DNA of 64,000 bases, from contig OX335645.2 in the NCBI GenBank assembly GCA_946894095.1, positions 11,865,001 through 11,929,000 on the forward strand. Reading direction: 5' to 3'. A model generated the notes under the pieces. The model saw nothing but the letters and a program-made list of their open reading frames with translations. It was not told the DNA's origin and made no database searches. This stretch comes from Incurvaria masculella. Its lineage: Eukaryota; Arthropoda; Insecta; Lepidoptera; Incurvariidae. Shown here one piece after another: positions 13,185 through 25,100 of this stretch. The position numbers were made by a program, and so were the translations under genes. How positions within the stretch are numbered: position 1 is the stretch's first letter; each line of letters starts with the position of its first letter.

Positions 13185-13590
13185 GGCGGCATGGAAGTGG
13201 ATTGAAAACACGGACATTTTTCAGTACAGCTTCGACCATCTACTCATCTAATGCCATGGTACCAACCCATAATGAGTATCATCAAGACGCGTATCGTTGA
13301 ATGGGTATTTCAAAACGTAATTAATATTAAATTCACTACTTCTTATGCCCTTATCTCCATCTTTAACGAGATAATTTGTTTCGTAACAAGTAATTTGTGT
13401 CTCTATGTGTCCACTATTTTCCAACAGTCAGTAAAAAAAAATCATGAATTCTTGCAACTGCAGACTTATTTTGTTTTCATGCAACCTAATATGGATTGCT
13501 AATACCACACACCACACAACTCGAGCGGGTCCTTACTACCTAGTAGGGGAAGGGGACCTACAGTTTTACATGGACCTATTATTGGTACTT
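13185..13590 (-). repeat. SINE body fragment, interrupted
   Basis: Minus-strand matches to the SINE body at 13185-13275 (attgaaaacacggacattttt and atgccatggtaccaaccc) and at 13526-13580 (cctagtaggggaagggga, cctacagttttacatgg), separated by about 250 bp of unrelated AT-rich sequence. Confidence 0.65.
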
Positions 13591-13664
13591 ACACACTAAA
13601 TGTGGCACATACTCTTGTAGTATTGAATTGTTAGCATAGTTTTATAAGTTTACTGTTGGTGTAC

Positions 13665-13832
13665 CTATAAATAAATAAAATAAATAACAATGGAACAGCT
13701 CGCATTCGTGAAGGAATGAACTAATCCAACTCAGAAGGAAAGTAGTGTATGAACGGGGCGAGGATGTGAACCCAGACCTCTGGTATGCAAGGCAAGTCCC
13801 CGCTCCACTAGGCTACGAGCCGCTTCAAAAAT
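13665..13832 (-). repeat. tRNA-headed SINE, copy 1
   Basis: Read on the minus strand: a tRNA-like promoter with box A (tagcctagtggagc) and box B (tctgggttcacatcc), then cgccccgttcat and agctgttcc, then an AT-rich (ttattta)n tail. Copies with the same layout occur at 39125, 48105 and 53313. Confidence 0.7.
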
Positions 13833-13845
13833 ATAATTTATTAAA

Positions 13846-14377
13846 TAGGTGGCCCAACCCGCTCATCTCCCCATACAAAAGGGGAAAGAAGATCACGCCC
13901 ATATTTCTTGTCAGAGATCCAAAATTTTGCTCAAAATAGCTTTATTTGATCGAACTAGATGTCTGATGACCATTGGCATTTTAAAATTGTGTTTGGTTTC
14001 TAAGTTATAAGGTCCGAAAGTTCGAATTTTTCGCGCGTTTTATACAATAACTTTGGAGGTGGATTACGCAATGATAATGTAAGAACATCGTAAAAAGATT
14101 AGTCATCAGACATAGCTTATTTAATCAACATTTATGATCTATTTGGTTTTTGTTAGATTTTTGACTACAGCGGTCGTGGTTTACTTTTAGCTATAAGTCG
14201 TTCTTAAATTAAAATTTTCGTAAATCTTACCAAATCATACACTATGCACATTGTCTTTTATGTGGACATGTTGCATCTTCCTCATCACGGAGCCTGTCTT
14301 ATTCTTTGAAACAGAGAAGGCCCCAGAGCGAAACAGCACGGTTTTGTACCGTGCCCGCGAATGGGTTGGGCCACCTA
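13846..14377 (+). mobile_element. TTAA-type MITE, copy 2
   Basis: Same family as at 480 and 32028: left end GGTGGCCCAACCCGCTC, right end GGGTTGGGCCACC, with the same subterminal hairpin. The TTAA flanks are degraded. It lies directly beside the tRNA-like head of a SINE that ends near 13830. Confidence 0.8.
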
Positions 14378-14467
14378 AAATTACTTTAAATCAAAATGGA
14401 TTTGAATGATTGAAGGTTAAAGAGATATCGAAAATAAAATATGATCAATGGGTCCAAACAAATTTTT

Positions 14468-14752
14468 ACCCCACATGGGTCTTAGGTGCCATGCCAGGAC
14501 CATCCTTATATTGCTCGAATATATTGAACTGAATGGAAAACACGGACAACTTTCATTGCCGCTTAGACCATCGTTCATTCAATGCGATGGTACCAATCCG
14601 GGCGGGATTAACCCTACCTGGTAAGGAAGGAAGCGGACCTACAGTTTAACGTGGAATCCGAACCATGGCAAGCTTCAACGGTTGAAAATGGTCACCCATC
14701 CAGAACCTAACCGGGCTCAGAGGTGCTTACCCAGCTTATTGAATCGCAGAGA
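14468..14752 (-). repeat. 5S-type SINE, near-complete copy
   Basis: In reverse orientation it carries the body (gtgccatgccaggacc, ggaaaacacggacaa, cgatggtaccaatccgggcg, ggaatccgaaccatgg) and the 5S-like head (ggtcacccatccagaaccta, gaggtgcttacccagc). The extreme 5' box-A-like end is missing or decayed. Confidence 0.8.
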
Positions 14753-14904
14753 AAGGCATTTGATTTTGCAATTTTCTTACATTTTTTTTTATTGGGTTAA
14801 TGATACGATACATCCATGTTAACATTTTAAAAGCGAAAGTAACTCTGTTGGTCGGTTGCGTTTTCACCTAAGTATAAACCGCTAAACAATATATATAAAC
14901 AATA

Positions 14905-15095
14905 TAAATTTAGGTATTGAGATAGTCTGGAGCTTGGAGAAGGATACAGCCTACTTTTTGTTTAACCCATTTGAGTTTAATTTTCGTCACAAAATAGGGG
15001 ATGAAGAACTATCAGAATGTCCAGCAAATAATCAGGCCCGTCATTGGTCCAAAACTACATTGACACGAGCGGAACTGAGTACCTCAGCTAGTTAC
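14905..15095 (+). repeat. Interspersed repeat ending in a ctagctgaggtacc-type terminus, copy 1
   Basis: Shares gagatagtctggagcttgga, aggatacagcctac, aataggggatgaa, atgtccagcaaataatca and the end gtacctcagctag with 55485-55670. The ggtacccggctccgctcggg-type terminus links it to the larger element at 26.1 and 50.8 kb. Confidence 0.65.
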
Positions 15096-15600
15096 TGATA
15101 TATGTCACATGGCGAATGGCGAATGGCGATGGACATGGCGAAAATCAAAATATCAATTAAGATGACCGAAACGAAAACCAGTAATTGCTAGATATAATTT
15201 CTTACGAACTTCTATTTTCTAGAAAGTCTTAGGACATACAATTTTGCAGCAAGTTTTTAAAGGTAAGTACTGCGTTCGTACAGCCAATAGAAACAGCTAA
15301 AAGTTGGTATGTAAGATCATGGATGGACGGGAGTAGAAACCGAAACGCATTCGTACGGTGGCAGCGTAGTTTTAGTAGGCACGAGCTGGTCCAAAAACGT
15401 CTAACCGTACTTAATTCGCTTACGGCTTCGGAACGGTTAAATAGCGTCCTGTTATGTTATTACTTATTTTAGGTTTTCTTACGTGTCGTTGAAATAAGAG
15501 CATTTCAGTTAAGCGAATTCGTAACCGAATTTCCGTTTTAGTTTTGAAAAGTGGCTGCCTCGCCCCCATACAAACGAGTTTCGGTTTCTTCTGCCGTCCG
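15096..15600. other. Downstream flank of the dipeptidase gene
   Basis: Presumed 3' UTR or downstream flank on the minus strand. The only AATAAA-like words are weak, and I could not fix a polyadenylation site. Near 15330 and 15565 the words accgaaacgcattcgtac and ccatacaaacgagtttcggt are loosely inverted relatives. Confidence 0.35.
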
Positions 15601-15925
15601 TCATATCTCCACGTCCAGCATGCGCAGCAGGTTCAGCCCTGCCATTCTCTCCGAGTCCAGCACGCGCAGCAGGTTCCGCCCCGCCATTCTCTCCGCGTCC
15701 AGCACGCGCAGCAGGTTCCGCCCCGCCATTCTCTCCGCGTCCAGCACGCGCAGCAAGTTCCGCCCCGCCATTCTCTCCGCGTCCAGCACGCGCAGCAGCT
15801 TCCGCCCCGCCATTCTCTCCGCGTCCAGCACGCGCAGCAGGTTCAGCCCCGCCATCTTGCGCAGCTCTTCCATGGACCAGTCCGTCTCCATTAGCTGCTT
15901 GAATAGTGGGGGCGTGGGTACGCAA
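15601..15925 (-). pseudogene. Decayed copy of dipeptidase exon E7, expanded into a 42-bp minisatellite
   Basis: On the minus strand this reads [20 protein letters not shown], close to [20 protein letters not shown] of the functional exon 16.1 kb. The block after it, RMAGxNLLRVLDAE (14 codons, 42 bp), is then repeated about six times with few changes before a stop at 15601. The array is open in several frames on both strands because its unit is a multiple of three and lacks stops. It lies just past the true stop codon, so it could be 3' UTR or an alternative terminal exon, but no good acceptor is evident. Confidence 0.8.
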
Positions 15926-15957
15926 CTGCGGCTGCAGTGCGATGCTTGGTCGAGCGC

Positions 15958-16189
15958 CTACACCTCCTGGCTGGAGCAGTTGTGCGGGTCTGGCGGTCGG
16001 GGCGGTGCCTCCTCGTACGGCGCCACCTGCGCGGCAGTCAGCTCGCGCGCTACCTGCTCTGCCGCACCTAGCACGCGCAGCAGGTTCAGCCCCGCCAGCT
16101 TGCGCAGCTCTTCCATGGACCAGCCCGCCTCCATCAGCTCCGCGAATAGCAGCGGGTACGTTGATACATCTTCTAAGCCCTGTGGCGTA
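15958..16189 (-). CDS. DPEP: Dipeptidase terminal exon E7 and stop codon
   Basis: The exon follows CCTTGCAG and ends at a TAG at 15958-15960. With the two bases from E6 it encodes [20 protein letters not shown], then [20 protein letters not shown], then LGAAEQVA and a Pro-rich, Cys-containing tail ending CSSQEV. GLEDVS-x-YP and N-LLRV are hallmarks of the end of M19 dipeptidases. There is no hydrophobic GPI-attachment tail, unlike mammalian DPEP1. A decayed, expanded copy lies immediately downstream. Confidence 0.9.
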
Positions 16190-19100
16190 CTGCAAGGGAT
16201 AACACATTCCTTTAGTTTACATGAAGGCAGTATGGAAAGGTCCTTTTAATACCCCTTGACAAAACATTAGAGTTTTATTCGACCTGGGTCTTACAGTTAG
16301 ACACACTGCGTTTTAGCAAGACACAGCAATTCAAGAGAGAGAGAGAAAGAGATAGAGAGAGAGAGAAATTTTAAAAGCATTAATGAGAAAAGGTTAGTAT
16401 TTAGTATTCCGACATAAAAGCCATGTGTTTGGCGTCCCGTTACGGCAGTGCCGGCCGTGTAGGAGTGCGTTTAGTGTCAAACGTGAAGTGTCGGCGATTG
16501 CGAGCTGCGAGCAGAAAAAGCTAGGCCAGCCCAGCAGACACCAGCGGAACTTCGAGTAGTAAGAAAGATACAGATCTGATCTGTATCTTTATTATATCTG
16601 GATACAGGCTAGGGTACGATTTTCTTCCGACGGCTCGTCGTTAACCGGCGGTCATCGGTCAGTGAGTTACCTCCCGCGAACAACATTATTTACAAGTAAG
16701 TATACTTGATGCAAACAAGTTCGGGCTACAAGATTACAGATTAATAGAGCAAACACACGGAACTGAGTTCATTTTTGAATAGAAACTTATTTGTCCATAA
16801 CAATTCAACCAAAACATTCACGTAAACGAGTAAAGCGTAACATTTTCTAGGTTAACTTAGGGACGACGGATCCTTACACATCTAGATAATTCAAAAAACT
16901 CTTTCATCATGCTAACTGGTCGCAGGACAAGCGTTATAGTTAAGCCGATCGACCGGTCTTTGGGCCGCGCTGTATCTCCGATAGTAGCCTGGAGAGCAAG
17001 AAATGTACAAGCTGGCTAGTAATGAACCGGCCAACCCAGCCGTGTAGACATGGAATTGACAGGTGCATTATGTGCGCCGGCAAGTAGGCGTGCATTACAC
17101 CTCCGCTCCGGACAATAGAAAATTTCCACGATGTAAGTGGGCAACTGGGGAACATGTGCTGTCATCTAAGTTTTGGGCTTTTTTACTCATCAGGTATGGT
17201 GGCAAAACAAATTATCCTTAGACAAACAATCGTGATAAAACATAGAATGTAAATAGACCAGACAAAGTAAGGATATAACGGTTTGCAAGTACGCTCAAGG
17301 TTTAATAAGTAGCCACCCCACACGGCGAGCGAGCCAGTCACGGCGGACCTATTTGTCATTATTGGTAATCGAGCTTTATTAATAGATCGCCGAGCGCTGT
17401 TAATTCTGATCGCTTTCGATACCGCCCCATTTATTATGACACATTTGCAGCGAAGCCGGTCGCCACCCCCTCCGCCTCTCCGCCCCGCGCCCCCCCCCCC
17501 ATCCTAAACCCCCGCCGCCGACGTCGCGCCGGCCAGCGTAGCGGACCCCTTAGAGAGAGGACCAAAATCGATAGCAATAAGCACGCCTAACGACATTACT
17601 CCTACAAATTACTACCAAAAGTCCAAGGCTGACATCGAGATTCCTTTAATTTGGAAAGTTGATGAAGCAGGAAAAGTTTGCTACGTTTTGTAGATTACAC
17701 CATCGAGGGATTGCGTTACTTATTCGAACTGAAGTATTTTCAGGCGTTACGAAGACGGAGGTGTCATTTGAAAGTCTCCCTCATCAGAAAACAATGTGAG
17801 CACGATAATACAGCGCTTACATATTGAAAGCTCGTGTGCCGCGCTGTCTAATTGAATTGCTTTATTCCGAATGATTTCAACTTTTTATTTTTATTTCATA
17901 CGGATGGAATACCATGCCATGATATCACCCTAAAATACCACATATGAACTAGGCGCATTTCTTATATGACTGGACATGGATGGCTAATACCACACCTACA
18001 GTCATGATAACAGCCGAACAATGTTCGTGGCAACTTGGTGTAATTTCAGGAACTTTCCTATATTGCACAGCTGCATTGAACAATGGAAATAATGGACCCT
18101 TTTAAATTCCGCTTCAATGCAAATGTACCAACCCAGGGCGGGATAAACCTTACCAACCTAGCTACCTACCCATTTTGTAACACGGAATCCAAACCACGGC
18201 CAGTCTCAATGGCTTAAAAATGGTGACCCATCCAGAACTTGACCTCGCTTAAGTTGCTTAAACTCGATTATGGAACTCAAGGCGTCGCAACACTGGGCTA
18301 CGGAGGCTGACAAAAATAAAATAGGGGAATATATTATTTTTTAATTATTTATATTTTGGTTTGTATGGTTTTATGTTGGTATTGGATCAGGTTCTACTAA
18401 ATTACCATAGTTTTCATTTAAGGTGAAACAGTTAAATCGTCGTATATAAATTTAATTACTCACTAGTTGATCCCGTCGAATCCTGCGCCGAGCCCCACGC
18501 AGTCCACGCCGGCTACGTCACGTATGTGGTTGATGTGAGCTGCAACCAGAGCAAGCCGTTGTCATTCATGTTATCAACTGTTAAGACGCCCATTGACGCT
18601 AACGTTACGATATTTTGGCGTTATTTCAATGGTTATTTCAGAGCCGGTTAATAATAAATACCAGTAAAAAAAATTTAATATCAAAGTTTGGACTATTAAA
18701 ATACATATTTATAAGTCAGCCGTTAAGAAAATTCTATTTTATATAGATTTTTTTTATTTTAATTATGATTATTGTATTTTGTTAACTTCATTTTGCTAAA
18801 ATAAAATTTGCCAATTAATGTTTGTTTGAATATGTAGGTTGGCCTAAGCGTATAACTAGAGTTTCTTAGATATATGTAAAATAATACAAGTTTCTTCTTA
18901 TTATGCAGATCGTTCTTTCGATGCACCTTCAAATTTTTTAATTGTCTCAAATATAAAAATAACACTACCTACATATGATTTTGTCAATTAACTTTGGTGA
19001 AATGTGTTTGAACTGCGTTCATTTTTATTTTAGGCAAGTTTAAAATTAAAAGGTGCTTAATATTGCCTCCAATATCACCCCTGCTGTCGCGTGTGAATTT

Positions 19101-22100
19101 AAAAGAGCAACCCGTATAGTATACATAACATTTTATATTAATTTTTAAAATGACCTCAAGATGATGTTTATTTCCATTAAGTACAGATATACATATTATA
19201 TAATATTGTTTAATATGTGTTTAATATTGTTTTATTCATCCTAACATTTAAAAAACTGAAAAAACATAAAAAGCAGTATTAATAAATAAAACTCTACAAT
19301 CGGTACATAATAACGAACCGATCGTGGTTTAAATAAAATTCCAACCTCATTAAGTGTAATACAACATTTATCAGATCTGAATTAATTCATCACCTCTGAA
19401 ATATTTACACCAATCTGGCGCATCGAACGACTATAGCGCGTCGTAAATGATCTTGCCGGAGCTAGCGACATCGTGAGAATGAAAGCTATTGGATGATTCA
19501 TGACTAGCCGTGGCCCGCCCTATTTTTTCAGAACACCAATGACCGATTTTACGCTGGACTCAGTTGGAGCCTTAAGTCGGCTTGCTAACAAATATTTCGG
19601 AAAAGGCAGTGAACTCTGAAATAAATTTAATACAAAAAAAATTTTTAATAGCTTATCCGATGAGGTACTTTATAACCTACATTAAATAAAACATACATAG
19701 GTATAATATTTACATAAAAAGGCTAAATTTGAAGAGAAGTCTTACGATTTTTGTGAATTCGTGGGTGTGCAGATAATATTCAAATGGAAATTAATAGGGT
19801 GATAAAAAGTTGTTACACAGCCTGTTACCTTAGACATTATTGTATATTTACCGCTTTACCTAAGACGTTTAGACCAAAAACGTTAAAAAGGAATGGACTA
19901 GAGACACGCTTCGCAACCGCATCGTTCATTGTTTGCCCATAGAGGCAAACGCCATACAACGAGATCATATGTAGTAATATCGGCTACGAGCGCGTTTCGC
20001 TATGAAGTAAAGTGGATGTTTGTTCTGATTGTCCATGCAAAAACAACAGAATTATGAAAATTGTGTTGCAGTATAAAGGAGATGGACCAAATTTGTATGG
20101 AGCCATGACTCAGAAACATATGTAGTGAACCCTAATAGTTATCACTGTGTGGCTTGGGAGAACGAATATATGTATAAGACATATATTCGTTCTCCCAAGC
20201 CACATACTATTTAGTTCAATATTTAGTCTCCATATTCTTTATTTTAAGCGAATATACTAGTTTTTCTCTAATAAATAAGTAAAATAACGTCAAAGGTAAT
20301 CAAGACACACCTTAAGCATCTGACCATTCGAAACGTTTTTATTAACCCCAATTAAGTGATTTAAGAACAAAAGTATATATTTTTTAAAAGTGTTCATCCC
20401 TTGACAATATTATTGAATTTTAAGAGGTTTCACTCCACTTTCATGCGCTCAAACTCATTCCTTTTTTTTTTTAATATGAGTCCATTATCTACTACCATTA
20501 TCTATGTGGTTTGTGGCCGGAAACTTACCCTGATTAGGTAATTTTTTGCCCATTTCCATTATATTATGGGTGAATTTTTCAATGATGATGTTCGGTATTT
20601 ATTTGTAAGACCCATCGATTTATTGTGCATGTCGTTTGTAAAACCCATAAAAACCATTATGGCTACGATAGCGAATTATGAACATCTTTTTTAATGCAAC
20701 TGGTCATGGATAATAGAATTTTAACTTCAAGAGGCAATTCAAGGTCAAACTAAAAACCCAGATTTGAGGCTTACCATCTTACTCAGTCATAATCACGTCA
20801 ATGTGACAGTTCATTAGGTGGGAAAAGGTTTCGAGAGCATCAAAACAAAAAGAGCAGACTTGCTGACTCATCAGCTGTTTGAACATTCATTAACGATTGC
20901 ACGAGCACGCGGCCGCTGCACTAAGCCTTCTGTCAGTAGCGGAACTCCAACACGGGATGGGGGGATTCTCCGGACCGTTTTCCACAATGAGTTGCGGCAT
21001 TTCATTTCATACGTGCATAGTGCTGTCCGGGGTTCAACTACTTATTTTTTTCGATATTTATGAGTGCTACTTGTGGGATAAGTGAAAGTTGAGTTTATCT
21101 TCTGCGCTTGCGCGGGGAAAAAGTTAGCCTAGCCTACACCAGCTACAAAATACGCATTTGAAGGTTGTCAGTTGTTGTCTAAGGCTATTAAGTTTGTTCT
21201 AGCAATGACTATCAATACATTTATTGTATCATGCAATAAACTCGTCAATAACCACGGTATTAAGGTACCTATAAAAATACTTTACAATTTTCAAGTTCTC
21301 TTTAGAGGACCCTTTTCAAACGACTTCGAACACTCTTAAAGGTAGGAAATACTAAAAAAAGTAAAAGGAAACCGTTTTAAAAAACATTGATCCGACTTCA
21401 ATCACTAAGAAGTATTCAATAATATTTTTATTCATTCGCACCCTTGAGTAGAAGGCGGTGCTAAAGCACACCTGACAATGTATAACGGACCTTTTCTATG
21501 CTTTTATAACGCCTTCTACTCAAGGGTGCGAATTAATAAAAATATGATTTAATACCTCTCAGTGCTTGAAGTATTCTGTTAGGCATAAAAAGGCGCGACA
21601 ATATGAGGAATATACTTGTGAAAGAAAAGACAAAAATAAAAGATAGTATTGTTCACTCAAAAAATCTAAAATGGAAATGGGCCGGACACCTGATTAAGAT
21701 TTTGGATTAAAGATGGACAAAAAGGGCCACAGAATGGTACCCACGATACGGAAAAAGGAGACAGAAGAAGAGATGGGACGACGACATAGTTAAAATTGCT
21801 GGCAGAATATGGACAAGACAGGCGAAAGAGAGAAAACAATGGGAAGCAATGGGGGAGGCCTTCAACCTGCTGTGATGAGCACAGTAATTTGAAAAAATGC
21901 TGTAGATTGTACAAATATTAGGATTTAAGTTTTATGATGAATAGGATAATATCTATACACTTTTTTTTACACTAATACTCTAGAAATCATCCTAATGAAA
22001 CGATTACCATCTGTGCTCATAACATAAACGGCTTTGTTATCATTCTTATTATTATTAGTGCTTGCAGTCGATTCAATGTTTTTTAAAACTGTTTTTTTTG

Positions 22101-25100
22101 TCTAACTTAGAAACTACGTAGTCAGCCGTACCGAGGATTATTTTCTACCATGCCTCATAACGAGCTGTAAATGAACCGCCAGGCTGAGTTAGCGCGTGAC
22201 TGGTTGGCGCACACGTCGCGTCGCCACCCCGCACTCGCGAGCTCAGCTCTTTCGTGTCTCATTACTGCGGAGGCCCGTCCCGCCTCTCCCGTCGTAAATT
22301 ACGCTGCAGCAGCGGTGTTGGCCACTACACGCACATACATATGGATCGACGCGCTCGGAAACTTCGAGCAACTCGGGAACAATCATTGGGACTTGCATAT
22401 TCGACAAGTAGATGAATATTCTCTGGCATATTATTACCTCTTGTTATGAAGGAGCGAAGACACACAGTACGAGTATCTTGTGTCTATGAAAGACGTTAAG
22501 ATAAATTGTCTCATGTATTGGAGAGTTCCCCGGTTGAACTTGTTGAGTTTTGATGAAACCGGAGAAGCACATAATCGATCAAATAATCTAAAGAAGCTTT
22601 TTTTCGGAAATAAGGTATAATATTTTGTCGATGGGGAGCGGACAAGGTTATCATAGCTGAAAATTGTAAATCATGAGATTGAAAGCTATGAAAAAGTGAC
22701 TAGCCTATAGTTAATGAGGTCAGCCTCAGTGGCCCAGTGGCGCGACACTTCGGCGATCGCTCTCCGAAGTTAAGCAACGCTGGGTCCGGTCTGGTCTTGG
22801 ATGGGTGACCATTCGACCGTTGAGAGAGGCTGGCCATGGTTCGGATTCCACGTTAAGCTGTAGGTCCCCTTCCTCACTTACTAGGTGGTAGGGTTTATCC
22901 CGCCCGGGTTGGTACCATCGCATTGGATGAACGATGGTCGAAGCGGCAATGAAAATTGTCCGTGTTTTCCATCCAGTTCAATGTAGCCGTGCATTATAAG
23001 GAAGGTCCTGGCATGGCACCTAGTTCCCATGTGATGTGTTGGGCTAATACCATGACAGAACTTGTGGTATTAGCCATCCATGTCCAGTCACATAAAAAAA
23101 AAAAAAAAAAAAAATAAATATAATTTTTAAAACAAGTTATAATTGGGAGAGAATTTAAAAATTGTTTTCGGGGATAACTCGTCGGCGGAAGGTACAAAAA
23201 CCCTAATAACCGATCGAGGTACAGAGAATATAAATATGATAAACTTACAGATATGTTTGAAAAATTTTTACGGCTTTTCACGCGGCAAAGTAGAGATATT
23301 CTCCGACGTTTCGAGCTAATCATTCAGCCCGTTGTCAAGGAGGCATCCGCCGCGCAACATGTCTAACGACCGCGGTAACCTCAAAAGTATCATAACTTAC
23401 AGATATATTTCTCAAGGTACAACTATCACGACTATATAAAATAATTGTCATAAATGTAGATCCCGGTAAAAACAGCCAAAATAATGAGAAACATTTGAAA
23501 AAAAAAACAATCTGAAAGATACGTAGTGTTTTTAACAATTACACATGTACGTATAAATTGTCTCATAGAAGATAAAAGGAAGGAGAAATGTCATGGGGTC
23601 GTTACTCATGACTCGGTTGCTGTATGGACATTTTTTTCATAAAATCGTATGAGGAGCCGGCGGCGGCGCGTCATGCTAGGTATTCCAAACATTGTCACCA
23701 CGGGTGAATGTGCTCCCGAAATCCAAGTCAGATACCACGCCCATGGACCTCCAATATGTTTTCGACTCTGGTTATATTGGCATTTTTAAGTTGGCTTGGT
23801 AGTTTTAGAAAATTAGAGAAAGGCGCACAAGACGGCACATCTCCTTGCGTTACTGATCTAAGTGTACATCAGTAATGGGGTTCTGTCCATGTGGCATTTG
23901 CTCGGCAAAGCCTCCCCATATTGGTATTTGGGTGTGACTGTGGGCCATCCAATTATCCAGGCACCAACGGGTCCTGGATTTTTAGATTGTCTCTTCCTAT
24001 TAATCTGGATGATTAAGTCCTTATTGTAGGATTGCCAGGTGAAGTCGCACGCGTGTTCATACGAGCTACCCGGTGATTTTTAACAAGAAGAAAAACCGGC
24101 CAAGTGCAAGTCGAACTATCACTCAAAGGGTTCCGTACCATCGTACACGAATGAACACTGAACAATAACGTTTTTTGAATGGGGGCCCTTTAATTTTTAT
24201 TATATATTAATTGTTGTAGCGGCATAATAAATACACACTCTGTGAAATTTTCAGCTGCCCTCCTATTACGGTTCATGAGATACAACTCTGTGAGTGATGG
24301 ACGGACAGACGGACGGACAGACGTTGGGTACGAAACTCTAAAAATGTAATAATATCTTAATTGATTTCTTAATTCCAATTCCAAGATTTCTGGGCCCATA
24401 TTTTCATAAACTCACTAAATGCTGCCACCACGTATCCCTAGGGAAGTCCGCGTGCCACCGATAAATCAACCTTTTGTTTGTGACAAGCTGCTTTTTAGAT
24501 TGTTCCCCAATTCGTGATTGGACTATCCTTGTTTTCGAAAATTAAGGCAGTTTATTGAACCGTCACCAATAAACGATATTTATGGCCTTTATTCACGCTG
24601 GCAATGTTTTTATTTTCATTCGCGTCAACTGACCAGCCGCGGCCTGGTAACATTCGGCAGCAAAAAATGATATCAGTTTCAGAATGACTTCCATATTTAA
24701 ATGAACAGTATTCACATTCATTTGACAGGTTACAAATACACGAAGGGTTTGCCATTATATTAATCATTTTTAAGCCTAGGTGGAACTAATTCGTAATTAG
24801 GTCATATTTGTAATGTTTAAAAAATATTGATTCTAACTGAATCATAGAAAACAAATTATTTGCAGAGTCCGAACCGTTTCATAAGAAGTTTTGAAAAAAC
24901 TTTTAAGCTTTTGTTTTATAGTTTAAATGTATTCCTGTTATCATAAATACATCGATGAGCCTAATAAGCGCCGTGCGACTCGCTGATTGAGTCCACTCCT
25001 CCCTCAGTTCCTGCTCCCCCCTACTTCGTCTGACCTCAGGACTGTCTGGTTCGATCTAGGTGGACGTAAATCGAGTTTCGCCATTGTCTAAGCGAATAGA

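Noticed and set aside
13750..13830. Possible tRNA genes at 13.8, 39.2 and 48.2 kb
   Set aside because: Boxes A and B are present but acceptor stems do not pair convincingly and all lead into the same SINE sequence.
15509..16249. Long overlapping frames of 232 codons on both strands
   Set aside because: They are shadows of the dipeptidase terminal exon and its stop-free 42-bp array; only the minus-strand frame with GLEDVSTYP matches a known family.
22780..22815. Possible functional 5S rRNA gene
   Set aside because: Only the internal promoter region resembles 5S rRNA; the rest of the roughly 120-base gene is absent and a SINE body follows.
22726..22923. 65-codon frame found almost identically at 58228-58425
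   Set aside because: Part of the SINE; recurrence reflects retroposition, not a gene family.
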